Of a stretch of DNA of 34,094 nt, positions 1 to 6,510 are shown one piece after another. Position numbers and translations under genes: made by a program. Positions within the stretch are counted from its first letter, which is position 1; every line of letters starts with the position of its first letter. This DNA comes from Anaerolineae bacterium (GTDB taxonomy: Bacteria > Chloroflexota > Anaerolineae > Aggregatilineales > Phototrophicaceae). The notes under the pieces were generated by a model that saw only the letters and a list, made by a program, of their open reading frames with translations, was not told the origin of the DNA and did not search any database. The stretch spans positions 1-34,094 of the forward strand of contig JALHNT010000006.1 of NCBI GenBank assembly GCA_022843385.1, given 5' to 3'.

Positions 1-99
1 GACCCCCATTTCCGCGGCTGCTGCCTCAAGCCCAACCGCGTTGATCCGCTCGATCTGGGCTGGCGTCGGCGCTTCCTTTAACCGTTTCACTGGTGCCAT
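1..99 (-). CDS. Partial hypothetical protein, first gene of the leftward phage-like transcript
   Basis: An open frame runs off the left edge. It encodes 33 residues beginning MAPVKRLKEAPTPAQIERIN, with an AGGTGA ribosome-binding site at the right distance from the ATG at 99-97. I do not recognise the protein; what is visible is basic at the N-terminus and then helical. It lies divergent from the repressor gene at 241-558 with operators in between, the layout of the early gene controlled by a lysogeny switch. Only the start is in the window, so length and function are unknown. Confidence 0.55.
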   Translation of the reverse strand, partial: MAPVKRLKEAPTPAQIERINAVGLEAAAAEMGV

Positions 100-113
100 A
101 TATCTCACCTTTC

Positions 114-131
114 ACTGAGATATGTCTCAGT
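114..131. promoter_or_regulatory. Operator O1 of the phage-like switch
   Basis: ACTGAGA, four bases, TCTCAGT: a perfect 7-bp inverted repeat (18 bp in all) between the divergent genes. The same half-site recurs at 146-163, 32 bp away centre to centre, about three helical turns, so dimers could bind the same DNA face. The likely ligand is the Cro/CI-type protein encoded at 241-558; this pairing is inference. Confidence 0.6.
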
Positions 132-145
132 TTTTCGATAAAGTT

Positions 146-163
146 ACTGAGACGTGTATCAGT
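146..163. promoter_or_regulatory. Operator O2 of the phage-like switch
   Basis: ACTGAGA, four bases, TATCAGT: the same inverted repeat as at 114-131 with one changed base in the right arm. It starts just downstream of the leftward -10 candidate (164-169) and so would cover the transcription start of the gene at 1-99. Binding there would repress leftward transcription. The arrangement is seen in the sequence; the regulatory role is inferred. Confidence 0.6.
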
Positions 164-192
164 ATTGTGCTACATATAACAGTGAAATGCAA
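164..192 (-). promoter_or_regulatory. Candidate leftward promoter of the element
   Basis: On the minus strand, TTGCAT (192-187) and CACAAT (169-164) are 17 bases apart, a fair match to -35 and -10 boxes. O2 lies over the predicted start and the 20-bp palindrome covers the -35 box. It would drive the gene at 1-99. Confidence 0.4.
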
Positions 193-202
193 TTGCATTT
201 CA
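183..202. promoter_or_regulatory. Perfect 20-bp palindrome in the switch region
   Basis: TGAAATGCAATTGCATTTCA reads identically on both strands and differs from the O1/O2 motif, so it may bind a second regulator. It overlaps the -35 box of the leftward promoter. It also ends just before a TAGAAT (206-211) that could be the -10 box of the rightward repressor promoter. One protein bound here could therefore affect both directions. No ligand can be named. Confidence 0.5.
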
Positions 203-240
203 GTTTAGAATGAAGGGGGGTTGCCGTGAGGAGTTGTGAA

Positions 241-558
241 ATGAGTAAAGATAGATTGCAGCATATGATGCAAGTGCGCGGATTGAACGTTGCAGCCCTT
301 GCCGAGATTTCTGGCATTTCTGAGCGCCATGTTTATCACATACTCAGTGGCAAGGGCGGCCTGAGTGATGATAGTTTGTTGCGGTTGTCTCAAGCCTTGA
401 GTTGCAGTGTCGATTACCTGTTGGGCTTAGTGGATGATCCGACGCCCCATTTTCGGATTGATAACCTATCCGACCGCGAGCGCCAGATTCTCGCGGCCAT
501 TCGGCGTGGTGACAAACTGACGGCCATCCACATCCTGAGTGAGCCGGAGAAAATGTAA
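241..558 (+). CDS. Cro/CI-type (XRE) transcriptional repressor
   Basis: A 105-residue DNA-binding protein. Residues about 5-60 form a classic XRE helix-turn-helix: VAALAEISGISERHVYHILS contains the recognition pair, followed by LSQALSCSVDYLLGLVD, typical of the family. The C-terminal 45 residues are short and helical, too short for a CI autoprotease domain, so it is not cleaved like lambda CI. I chose the ATG at 241 because GAGGAG sits 7 bases upstream; a GTG at 226 would add five residues. It is divergent from the gene at 1-99, and the operators between them suggest it represses leftward transcription and possibly itself. A strong terminator follows directly. Confidence 0.85.
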   Translation: MSKDRLQHMMQVRGLNVAALAEISGISERHVYHILSGKGGLSDDSLLRLSQALSCSVDYLLGLVDDPTPHFRIDNLSDRERQILAAIRRGDKLTAIHILSEPEKM

Positions 559-581
559 AGCCCCCGTGTTGGGGGCTTTTT
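558..581 (+). terminator. Intrinsic terminator of the repressor gene
   Basis: An 8-bp stem AAGCCCCC/GGGGGCTT with a 5-base loop and a T run starts at the stop codon of the repressor gene. This makes the repressor a single-gene transcript. Confidence 0.9.
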
Positions 582-683
582 GCTTGATATAGTGTTGTGC
601 AAGGCCGCTCCTGGTGAGCTGGTGTCTTAAGGTTCAGACAATCTATTCCGCAGTAGAATCAGGTCAAAGCATAGGAGAACCTC

Positions 684-920
684 ATGAACTTTGACTTCCG
701 CCGCTTCTGGCGCTTCTACTGGAAAGTGAGCCTCACCTTCGTTCTGCTTTTCCTTGAATTCACGCAATTCACTGTCATCTACACTCGAATACCTGGGCTG
801 TTTGTGATTGCGTTTTTTTGGCACAGCCTCATTGTCTTCGCTCTCTATCGTCTTTGGGCTTGGCCTAAACCTAAGGGCAATTCACGCCCAACCCGTTCAG
901 ACGAACAGCTTCAATCCTGA
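684..920 (+). CDS. Small two-pass membrane protein, function unknown
   Basis: A 78-residue protein preceded by AGGAGAA eight bases from its ATG. The N-terminus is basic and aromatic (MNFDFRRFWRFYWK), followed by two hydrophobic stretches at about residues 14-32 and 36-58 and a polar tail. Small membrane proteins of this kind in phages can be holins, superinfection-exclusion proteins or unrelated; nothing decides between them. Its last 50 bases overlap the 3' end of the convergent collagen-like gene, which makes the C-terminus unusual. No homologue is recognised. Confidence 0.5.
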   Translation: MNFDFRRFWRFYWKVSLTFVLLFLEFTQFTVIYTRIPGLFVIAFFWHSLIVFALYRLWAWPKPKGNSRPTRSDEQLQS

Positions 921-2706
921 AATTGTTGAAGCCCAGCGAGCTATCCAGCAGCATTTCTAGCCGGATGGTGATGGTTGATACACTCTGTCCCATGCCATAG
1001 CTGCGCCCGAATGATGTAATCGCCGTTTGTGCTGGCAAATTAACCACGTAGGCTGATAATTCGTCATTGTCCAGGATGATACGCCCTTGCAAGACCGGTG
1101 GCGCAACATTTGACCGACCAAACGAAACATGGATTTCGCTTAGTTGAATAGGTGATGGGAACGTTCGGCTGATTTCAATGGTTTGCTGCGTTTCGTTGCC
1201 TCTGAAGTATGGTGAACCTTCCAAACCGGCAACCATTGTCCATTGCTCAGCAGCATTAGTATCGAAATCGAACAGGCAATCACAGTCGAAAGTGTCACAG
1301 TCTCCCGTTGGACAGAATTTCCCAGCATAAAGTGCTGTGAGCATGTATTCCTTGCTCAGGGCGAGCAGTATGTCTGCTACAAACGATGCGATTCCCCCGC
1401 CAATTGCCCTTATCTGGCTGGCAATGTTTTCGATGCTGACTTCTGCGGATAGTGACAGTCCGCAAAAGATCGCTTTGCGAAGTGCATCTCCCAAAAGAAA
1501 GTCACGGAATTCATTGATACCAGTGTGTCTAAAACCATCGAACGGAAACGCTATTGGTGCTGATGTCCACAGGCTGCCGATTTTTTCAATGTCAACCTTG
1601 TCAAACAAGGCTTCAAAGTGCTGAAATTTTCGCTGAGCCGCCAAATCGACAATCGTTGCTCCAAACGCATAGAAGCCGGAGAAATAGCCGTATAGATCAC
1701 CAACCAAACTAATGGTGAAATCGCCTAGGTCCCCTACTGGAAGGTCGATGAACTTCAGTTGCGAGTTTTGCTTTTTGCTTAGGTGTTCAGCCCACCAACA
1801 CTCGTTCCCGAACATCATGACGTAGGTTAGCCCCAGCGCCCGGCCAAAACCATTCAATTCATCCTGTAGGCGCTTTGCCATGCCACACAATTGTTGAGTG
1901 TCATAGGCGCTGGGAGCTAAAAATACTGGCAGGTCTGATCCCGCCCCTTCACCAGGCGGACCCTGCTCGCCCTGCTCACCAGGCGGTCCTTGTTCACCAG
2001 GCGGACCCTGCTCGCCAGTGTCACCCTTTGCGCCGTTGCACACCGTGACGAGCGGACGCCAGTCGTCTTCTGGCTCAACCGTGTACTTCCACTGGATGAC
2101 CTTGCCACCGGCTGCACAGTCAGCGAGCTGGGCGTTTGTCGCTCGCATCTGCGGCGTTTTGCCGTCTGTGCCGTCTTCGCCGTCCTCGCCATCCGTGCCG
2201 TTTTGCCCCGGCGCTCCGGGCGCTCCGGGTGCTCCGGGTTGGCCGGGTGCTCCGGGTTGGCCGGGTGGCCCGGCTGGCCCCTGTGGCCCTGGAACAGCGC
2301 AATCGGTCAGGCTGCCAACCACAATCCAGGTTTCGCCGTCATAGCTGACTTCAAGGTTGCAGCCGTTCACACGAATGTTTTTGATGCTCATTGTCTCTCC
2401 ACAGTTAGCAAACAGCGTGGCGAACATGCCTTGCAGCCGCTCAATTTGCTGAATGGCGCGTTCCTGGTCAGTAGACCAGCTATCGGGCTGCTTCAGGACT
2501 TCCAGCGCCCCCAGAATGTGCGGGATCCACAGCGCGTTGACCGATAGGCAGGCCATCGGACTGTCGAAAATGTCGCTGGCTGGGGCTGGGAGCGGGTTTT
2601 GGCGCACGGCGAAGGGATACTTAAGCTCATCATCGCGCCAGCGGATAAATTCGCGTTTATTGAGCTTATCAGACCGCGATGGCCGCCGGGGTGCTTTTTT
2701 GCCCAT
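871..2706 (-). CDS. Collagen-like phage structural or fibre protein
   Basis: A 611-residue protein. Residues 1-106 are a helical, basic head. Residues 107-137 (SIKNIRVNGCNLEVSYDGETW region) resemble the short beta module often seen in phage tail proteins. Two collagen-like blocks follow, about 15 Gly-X-Y triplets at 140-184 and 10 at 225-254, joined by a 40-residue linker with cysteines. The first block is rich in GAP/GQP then GTD/GED, the second in GEQ/GPP. A globular part and a C-terminal beta-rich region (about 480-611) complete it. Collagen triplets in phages form trimeric fibres, so a tail fibre or capsid decoration is likely. Its ATG directly follows the TAA of the gene upstream, so the two are translationally linked. 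Function is inferred; the repeats are directly visible. Confidence 0.8.
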   Translation of the reverse strand: MGKKAPRRPSRSDKLNKREFIRWRDDELKYPFAVRQNPLPAPASDIFDSPMACLSVNALWIPHILGALEVLKQPDSWSTDQERAIQQIERLQGMFATLFANCGETMSIKNIRVNGCNLEVSYDGETWIVVGSLTDCAVPGPQGPAGPPGQPGAPGQPGAPGAPGAPGQNGTDGEDGEDGTDGKTPQMRATNAQLADCAAGGKVIQWKYTVEPEDDWRPLVTVCNGAKGDTGEQGPPGEQGPPGEQGEQGPPGEGAGSDLPVFLAPSAYDTQQLCGMAKRLQDELNGFGRALGLTYVMMFGNECWWAEHLSKKQNSQLKFIDLPVGDLGDFTISLVGDLYGYFSGFYAFGATIVDLAAQRKFQHFEALFDKVDIEKIGSLWTSAPIAFPFDGFRHTGINEFRDFLLGDALRKAIFCGLSLSAEVSIENIASQIRAIGGGIASFVADILLALSKEYMLTALYAGKFCPTGDCDTFDCDCLFDFDTNAAEQWTMVAGLEGSPYFRGNETQQTIEISRTFPSPIQLSEIHVSFGRSNVAPPVLQGRIILDNDELSAYVVNLPAQTAITSFGRSYGMGQSVSTITIRLEMLLDSSLGFNNFRIEAVRLNGLGVNCP

Positions 2707-3228
2707 TTATGACCGCCTGAACCGTTTCTCAGCCCGGCTGAACAGACCGATCATCTTGCCCCGGCTATCGACAAATTCGCCGTATTCGCCCGGCCAGTCA
2801 GCTAAATCGGTTGGGTTGACCAGCAGCCCGACGAAAGCGGCCAGCGCCGCATTGTCGGCTTCACTGAGGGTGGTTCCCGTGTCGAACAGCGCATGGTTGA
2901 AAGTGGGAATCTCATGACGAAAGCCCACCGGCGTGTAGCCGGCCCGATTGTCGGCGGGATAGATCAGCAGCGCCCGCTCTTCAACATCGCTGTTCAGTTG
3001 CGGCGCGATTTTGATGCCCGTTGGCAGCGTCGGCTGAATAGAAATGCTGATACTGACAATCGCGCCGGTGACGAGTGCATCCATCCGCCGCGCCACTTCC
3101 TGCCAGTATTCGATCACATCAGTCAGCTTATCATTCAGTCCGCCGCCGTTCAGTGAACTCCAAAAGGTAACGGATGACTTCTTGTTCTTCCGGTCTGCGA
3201 CCGTGAACGTCACCAATGCTATTGCCAT
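2707..3228 (-). CDS. Hypothetical phage-like protein, paralogue of the next gene upstream
   Basis: A 173-residue protein with CGGAGA before its ATG. It shares a string of landmarks in the same order with the protein of 3297-3794: an MA start then DRKN near residue 13, VTGAI in the middle, SDVEE plus A after that, then EIPTFN/RIPTFN. The two are therefore tandem duplicates that have diverged. No known family is recognised. The C-terminal third, absent of similarity, has an acidic patch and a basic end. It lies between its paralogue and the collagen-like gene with no gap to the latter, so a role in the same particle or fibre is likely. Confidence 0.7.
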   Translation of the reverse strand: MAIALVTFTVADRKNKKSSVTFWSSLNGGGLNDKLTDVIEYWQEVARRMDALVTGAIVSISISIQPTLPTGIKIAPQLNSDVEERALLIYPADNRAGYTPVGFRHEIPTFNHALFDTGTTLSEADNAALAAFVGLLVNPTDLADWPGEYGEFVDSRGKMIGLFSRAEKRFRRS

Positions 3229-3260
3229 AGGTTGTCTCCGAAGAATTCAGGGGATGAATT

Positions 3261-3288
3261 AAAGGCCACCAGGTGGCGGGTGGCCTTT
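3261..3288 (-). terminator. Stem-loop between the two paralogous genes
   Basis: AAAGGCCACC and GGTGGCCTTT form a perfect 10-bp stem with an 8-base loop, 9 bases past the stop codon of the gene at 3297-3794. On the minus strand it runs into TTTAATT. It may partly terminate the transcript and so set a higher dose for the first paralogue than for the genes downstream. Confidence 0.6.
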
Positions 3289-3296
3289 CAAGCGCG

Positions 3297-3794
3297 TTAG
3301 GCGCGGCTGGACTGGAACTGTTCCTTGAAGGCATTGATCGCAACAATGTCCTCGTTGCGCTTGTCCGAAGGAACGACCGTGCCGGTGCCGCCGAGCGGGG
3401 CAACATCGATGCCGCCCGTCATCGCCGCAATCAGCCCTGCAACCGGCGTCGCCGTCTGGTCAACATCCCGGCTGCTCTGCGAGACGAACGACTCGTTGAA
3501 GGTGGGGATGCGGAACGACGTGAGGTTGTTCAGCGACGTGCGGAACTGGGCAAAGGCGCCTTCCTCAACGTCGCTGCCGACGCTCGGAACGCTTTGCAGG
3601 GTGACAGGCAGCGGTACCGACAGCACGATGCCAATGCGGGTGATTGCGCCGGTGACGAGCGGATCCAGGATCTTGCTCATCTCGCTGGCGAACAGGATCG
3701 CATTGGCCGGTGTGACCGCCTGCGGAACGTTGATCTCCATAGTGGCAGTCGCGTTCTTGCGATCGCGGACCGTATACAGAATCGACAAAGCCAT
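3297..3794 (-). CDS. Hypothetical phage-like protein, paralogue of 2707-3228
   Basis: A 165-residue protein with GGGAGAA before its ATG. The N-terminal beta-rich part (ILYTVRDRKNATATMEINVP) and the VTGAI, SDVEEGA and IPTFNESF landmarks match the neighbouring paralogue. The C-terminal part differs, carrying a glycine-rich stretch (about 128-145) and a charged helix. No signal peptide or membrane segment is visible. A structural virion role fits its place beside the collagen-like gene and the tail-collar gene, but no family is recognised, so this is inference. Confidence 0.7.
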   Translation of the reverse strand: MALSILYTVRDRKNATATMEINVPQAVTPANAILFASEMSKILDPLVTGAITRIGIVLSVPLPVTLQSVPSVGSDVEEGAFAQFRTSLNNLTSFRIPTFNESFVSQSSRDVDQTATPVAGLIAAMTGGIDVAPLGGTGTVVPSDKRNEDIVAINAFKEQFQSSRA

Positions 3795-3846
3795 AAAGTT
3801 TCTCCCTCGATGTTATCCGTGAGTGGGTGAGGTGAGCGACGCTGAT

Positions 3847-4080
3847 CTAGCTGCTGCTGGGCAGCTTGTAAATCAGCACGGCTGGGCTGTCCGCGCCGGT
3901 GGCACGAACAAAGGGCTTGATGACGCGCCGATCGCGCAGATAGGGCAGCAGAGTGCCATACTCGCTCTTCCCTGCCGTGTCCAACTGCTGGACCAGGTCA
4001 TTGTGGGAAATCTCACCGCCAGCCGCCTGGATGACGCCGGTGACGAATTCCGCTGCCGCATTTTCGTCGATACGAGCCAT
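3847..4080 (-). CDS. Small hypothetical protein, possible winged-helix fold
   Basis: A 77-residue protein, first gene of the leftward structural operon, with a strong AGGAGG site before its ATG. The pattern VTGVIQAAGGEISHNDLVQQ then LLPYLRDRRVIKPFVR and a short beta ending resembles a compact winged helix, but no DNA-binding motif is clear. A perfect 16-bp palindrome lies 24 bases upstream. It might be an autoregulator of the operon or a small structural or assembly protein; neither can be shown from sequence. Confidence 0.65.
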   Translation of the reverse strand: MARIDENAAAEFVTGVIQAAGGEISHNDLVQQLDTAGKSEYGTLLPYLRDRRVIKPFVRATGADSPAVLIYKLPSSS

Positions 4081-4104
4081 AGAACCTCCTTGTGGGTAAA
4101 CAAC

Positions 4105-4120
4105 ATGTCCTTAAGGACAT
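4105..4120. promoter_or_regulatory. Perfect 16-bp palindrome upstream of the leftward operon
   Basis: ATGTCCTTAAGGACAT is fully self-complementary and sits between AT-rich DNA (4121-4148, containing two overlapping TTGACT on the minus strand) and the first gene of the operon. Its place suggests an operator for the structural genes. The motif is unlike the O1/O2 sites, so a different regulator would be needed. Confidence 0.45.
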
Positions 4121-4196
4121 TTAAACTATAACTTAGTCAAGTCAAAAACGGTGTAGATGTTCTATTGCGCTGCGGTTGGGACATTAGAGCCTGGGT

Positions 4197-4385
4197 TCAG
4201 ATGCCTAGCTCATTCATAATCCGCTTGCGCTTGCGCTCCCAGTACCATGCCCGCTGGTAGCACGCATGGGAACAATACTTGGACTGGGTGTTCCAGAAGA
4301 GGTAGTAGCCGCCCTTCACCGCGATCTTGCGCATTTTCACCAATGGCTTGCCGCACTGTTTGCACTTATTGATTGGATGCCTCAT
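4197..4385 (-). CDS. Small zinc-finger-like protein
   Basis: A 62-residue basic protein with a four-cysteine pattern: CKQCG at residues 8-12 and CSHAC at 38-42, a treble-clef or zinc-ribbon layout, followed by an arginine/lysine-rich helix (RAWYWERKRKR). The ATG at 4385 follows AAGGGA; an upstream TTG at 4439 would add 18 residues and is less likely. Small zinc fingers of this kind occur in phage genomes as DNA-binding or assembly factors. No specific function can be given. Confidence 0.6.
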   Translation of the reverse strand: MRHPINKCKQCGKPLVKMRKIAVKGGYYLFWNTQSKYCSHACYQRAWYWERKRKRIMNELGI

Positions 4386-4490
4386 GTTAAATCCCTTTCT
4401 GACTAACCAACCGTGCCTTAACCCGTATATTACCAGCAATCCCGTTCTATTCGCTTACAGTGTTTCAACGAGCGTCTGGAGGTGTGTATC

Positions 4491-4730
4491 GTGGAAGAGC
4501 TGATAACGATTGTCAGAAACATTCTGGAAATGGGCTGGCCTGCCATTGTCCTCATCCAGCTTTATGTGATCTGGATGGACAGTAGGCAGCAGCGCAAGGT
4601 TGATTTTGAGGCCTATGAGCGCATAACCCGTGAGTATATTGATGCGCTGCGTGAAGTAGCCGGTCTGCGCACGGGAACCATGCCGCTGCCCCCGCGCCCG
4701 CCCACCCTGCAACGTGTTGAGGAAGCCTAA
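4491..4730 (+). CDS. Small single-pass membrane protein, holin-like
   Basis: A 79-residue protein starting at a GTG eight bases after GGAGG. One hydrophobic segment spans about residues 10-29, then a charged helix (RQQRKVDFEAYERITREYIDALREV split across 32-60) and a proline-rich tail. It ends 3 bases before the tail-collar gene and is surely co-transcribed with it. A single transmembrane helix with a cytoplasmic helix beside tail genes fits a small holin or spanin-like protein, but this is only a contextual guess. Confidence 0.6.
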   Translation: MEELITIVRNILEMGWPAIVLIQLYVIWMDSRQQRKVDFEAYERITREYIDALREVAGLRTGTMPLPPRPPTLQRVEEA

Positions 4731-4733
4731 CCC

Positions 4734-5402
4734 ATGAGCCAATACTATCCCCTGCCCAGCGTCGCATCACCGGCTGCCAACCCAGCCGAAGCACGATGGT
4801 TCCTATTCTCGGCTGCCGTCTATGCCTTATGGCAGCGTCAACCCTTCGCAGAGGATGACCGTGAAGCCGGGCGCGATTATGTCGAGAAGCTGCTCGATTG
4901 GATTTTTCAGGTACAGGAGTCAACCATGCTTATTGGCACGATCCAAGCCTACGCCGGGCTGAATGCCCCGGCCAAGTGGCTGAAATGCGAGGGACAAGTT
5001 GTGAGCCGTGTCGCCTACGCCGAACTGTTCGCCGTGTGCGGCACAACCTATGGCGCCGGAGATGGCAGCACAACCTTCAACCTGCCTGATCTTCGGGACC
5101 GGGCTGCAACTGGCGCAAGCCCGAACTATGCACCAGGAGTGAAATATGGTGAAGCCAGCGTTGTGCTGACACGTGTACAAATGCCCTCACACCGGCATTT
5201 CAATCAATACGTCAGTTCAGGCTTTTTCGCCTGGACAGCCACCCCATCAACGCCCGGTGTTGGTGCTCAACTCTACACTTCGATAGCTAACACCCCAAAC
5301 ATAGGCAGTACGCAATTTACAGCGTTCGATGGCGATACCCAGCCTCACCCCAACCTGCCGCCCTCGCTGGCACTCACGTATCTCATCTATGCGGGCGTCT
5401 AG
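4734..5402 (+). CDS. Phage tail-collar domain protein
   Basis: A 222-residue protein. Residues 67-125 match the tail-collar family: GTIQAYAGLNAPAKWLKCEG, then YAELFAVCGTTYGAGDGSTTF and NLPDLRDR. Further on come the usual HRH after MPS (150-155) and an NLPPSLALTYLIYAG end. Such domains sit in receptor-binding tail fibres and in similar bacterial contractile systems. The first 64 residues are an extra helical module without family match. An internal ATG at 4926, exactly where normal collar proteins begin, has its own AGGAG six bases upstream, so a shorter product of about 158 residues may also be made. A long hairpin follows the stop codon. Confidence 0.88.
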   Translation: MSQYYPLPSVASPAANPAEARWFLFSAAVYALWQRQPFAEDDREAGRDYVEKLLDWIFQVQESTMLIGTIQAYAGLNAPAKWLKCEGQVVSRVAYAELFAVCGTTYGAGDGSTTFNLPDLRDRAATGASPNYAPGVKYGEASVVLTRVQMPSHRHFNQYVSSGFFAWTATPSTPGVGAQLYTSIANTPNIGSTQFTAFDGDTQPHPNLPPSLALTYLIYAGV

Positions 5403-5416
5403 GCTCTGGCGAGAAA

Positions 5417-5464
5417 AGCGAGCGGGCGGCAAGCTGTATCTGTAACACTTGCCGCCCGCTCGCT
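5417..5464. terminator. Long perfect hairpin after the tail-collar gene
   Basis: A 17-bp perfect stem (5417-5433 with 5448-5464) and a 14-base loop lie 14 bases past the stop codon. There is no T run, so it may end transcription with help, protect the mRNA end, or serve as a recombination-linked structure close to the att site. Confidence 0.6.
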
Positions 5465-5490
5465 GACACTAAAATTCCCAAGCAAAATGT

Positions 5491-5515
5491 CACGAGTTCG
5501 AGTCTCGTTACCCGC
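5491..5515 (+). other. tRNA-Gly 3' fragment, probable right attachment site (att)
   Basis: The sequence contains a complete T arm, ACGAG-TTCGAGT-CTCGT, followed by TACCCGC and T, the acceptor 3' half and discriminator of a tRNA starting GCGGGTA. It closely resembles the 3' end of bacterial tRNA-Gly(GCC), a common integration target. The bases upstream do not fold into the rest of a tRNA, and no CCA follows. When an element enters a tRNA 3' end, the intact gene stays on one side and a 3' fragment on the other. With this orientation the element lies to the left, which agrees with the phage-like genes there. Confidence 0.7.
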
Positions 5516-5643
5516 TTAGTATTGAAATCTTGTCGCATCCGAACCCCATCCAATTATTTTCCATAATTTACTTACCCTGTCTGTTATCTTGAATTATTGA
5601 TAGCGAAATACACCACCCTGAATATCCTCTTCGTGGAAGTATT

Positions 5644-6510
5644 ATGAGATTGAAGCAGTCAAGGAACGCCTCTCAGGAAGCATTGCTGAACTCGATCAAC
5701 TCTGGATACACACTTCTGAATTTTATCGTTGGTGATTATTCACATAAACGCGTTTCAGGCACCTTCATCCCCTCAATAGACATTGACGCTTATGTAGCCA
5801 AACACAATAAATGGAACCAAGAAGTAGAGAAACTCCTTGATTCGATTTTCCCTACACAACTTGAAGTTAATCAGTTCCGTATTCCAAAGCAAAAGGCCTC
5901 TATACGTGAAGGAAACATGTATTGGTCCAATCTAGTCTCCAAGATTGAGGGACAGATCGAACTACTGCTCAACATAATTCATGTAGGCATTGATCGCTAC
6001 ACAGATATTCCTCTAAAAACCCGCTTATATGTTGAAGACATAGATAGTTTTTGTAAAGTGAGAGATGTTAATCCAAGTTTAGTTGCCCAACATTTAAACA
6101 ACGGTTATTTTGATGTTTCTGAAGACCTTGTCCAAACAGCCATTGAAAGAATATTGGGTGAGAATTTCCACAAGAAGGATTGGGGAGGCGAAACAAGTGA
6201 TCTTTTCACATCAAATCTCCAAGTGAATGGACATAGACTGCAAGCAGCCTTTATGCTCAAAGGTCATGGATTAAAGAGCCACGTAATGCAATTGAAGGAT
6301 TGTGGTAAAAATGGAGATCAAATTGTCCGACTCATGGAGTCTCCTGCCGATCTTTATGTTGTTCAGTTCGTTGGGACCATAAGCGAGACGGTTGTAAAGG
6401 ATATTGAAGGCAAAATCCTGCTTAAGCGAGCCAATGGACACGAAGCTGTATTCTGCATTATTAACGGAAATGATACAGTAAGATTATTCAAAGCTTACGG
6501 AGAAATATAA
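5644..6510 (+). CDS. Uncharacterised 288-residue protein, candidate nuclease or defence protein
   Basis: I do not recognise a named family. The N-terminal 150 residues are mostly helical and polar. The C-terminal domain (about 165-288) is dense with motifs: FHKKDWGGETSD at 176-187, AAFMLKGHG at 201-209, LKDCGKNGDQI at 217-227 and SPADLYVVQFVG at 233-244. The alternation of an acidic residue (E183 or D186), K206 in a beta strand and Q241 in a second strand resembles a PD-(D/E)xK-like core, but this is my inference. The gene is clearly AT-richer than the chromosome to its right and sits between an att fragment and a restriction endonuclease gene, a typical defence setting. No partner gene overlaps it. 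Confidence 0.65.
   Translation: MRLKQSRNASQEALLNSINSGYTLLNFIVGDYSHKRVSGTFIPSIDIDAYVAKHNKWNQEVEKLLDSIFPTQLEVNQFRIPKQKASIREGNMYWSNLVSKIEGQIELLLNIIHVGIDRYTDIPLKTRLYVEDIDSFCKVRDVNPSLVAQHLNNGYFDVSEDLVQTAIERILGENFHKKDWGGETSDLFTSNLQVNGHRLQAAFMLKGHGLKSHVMQLKDCGKNGDQIVRLMESPADLYVVQFVGTISETVVKDIEGKILLKRANGHEAVFCIINGNDTVRLFKAYGEI

Noticed and set aside
2205..2282. Short DNA repeats resembling a CRISPR or VNTR
   Set aside because: They are 9-18 base units coding Gly-Ala-Pro and Gly-Gln-Pro, without spacers of equal length.
1990..2547. Overlapping open frames opposite the collagen-like repeats
   Set aside because: Produced by the GC-rich triplet repeats; the sense frame has a perfect Gly-X-Y pattern.
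5443..5515. Complete tRNA gene
   Set aside because: Only the T arm and acceptor 3' half are present; upstream bases give no D arm, anticodon arm or 5' acceptor strand.
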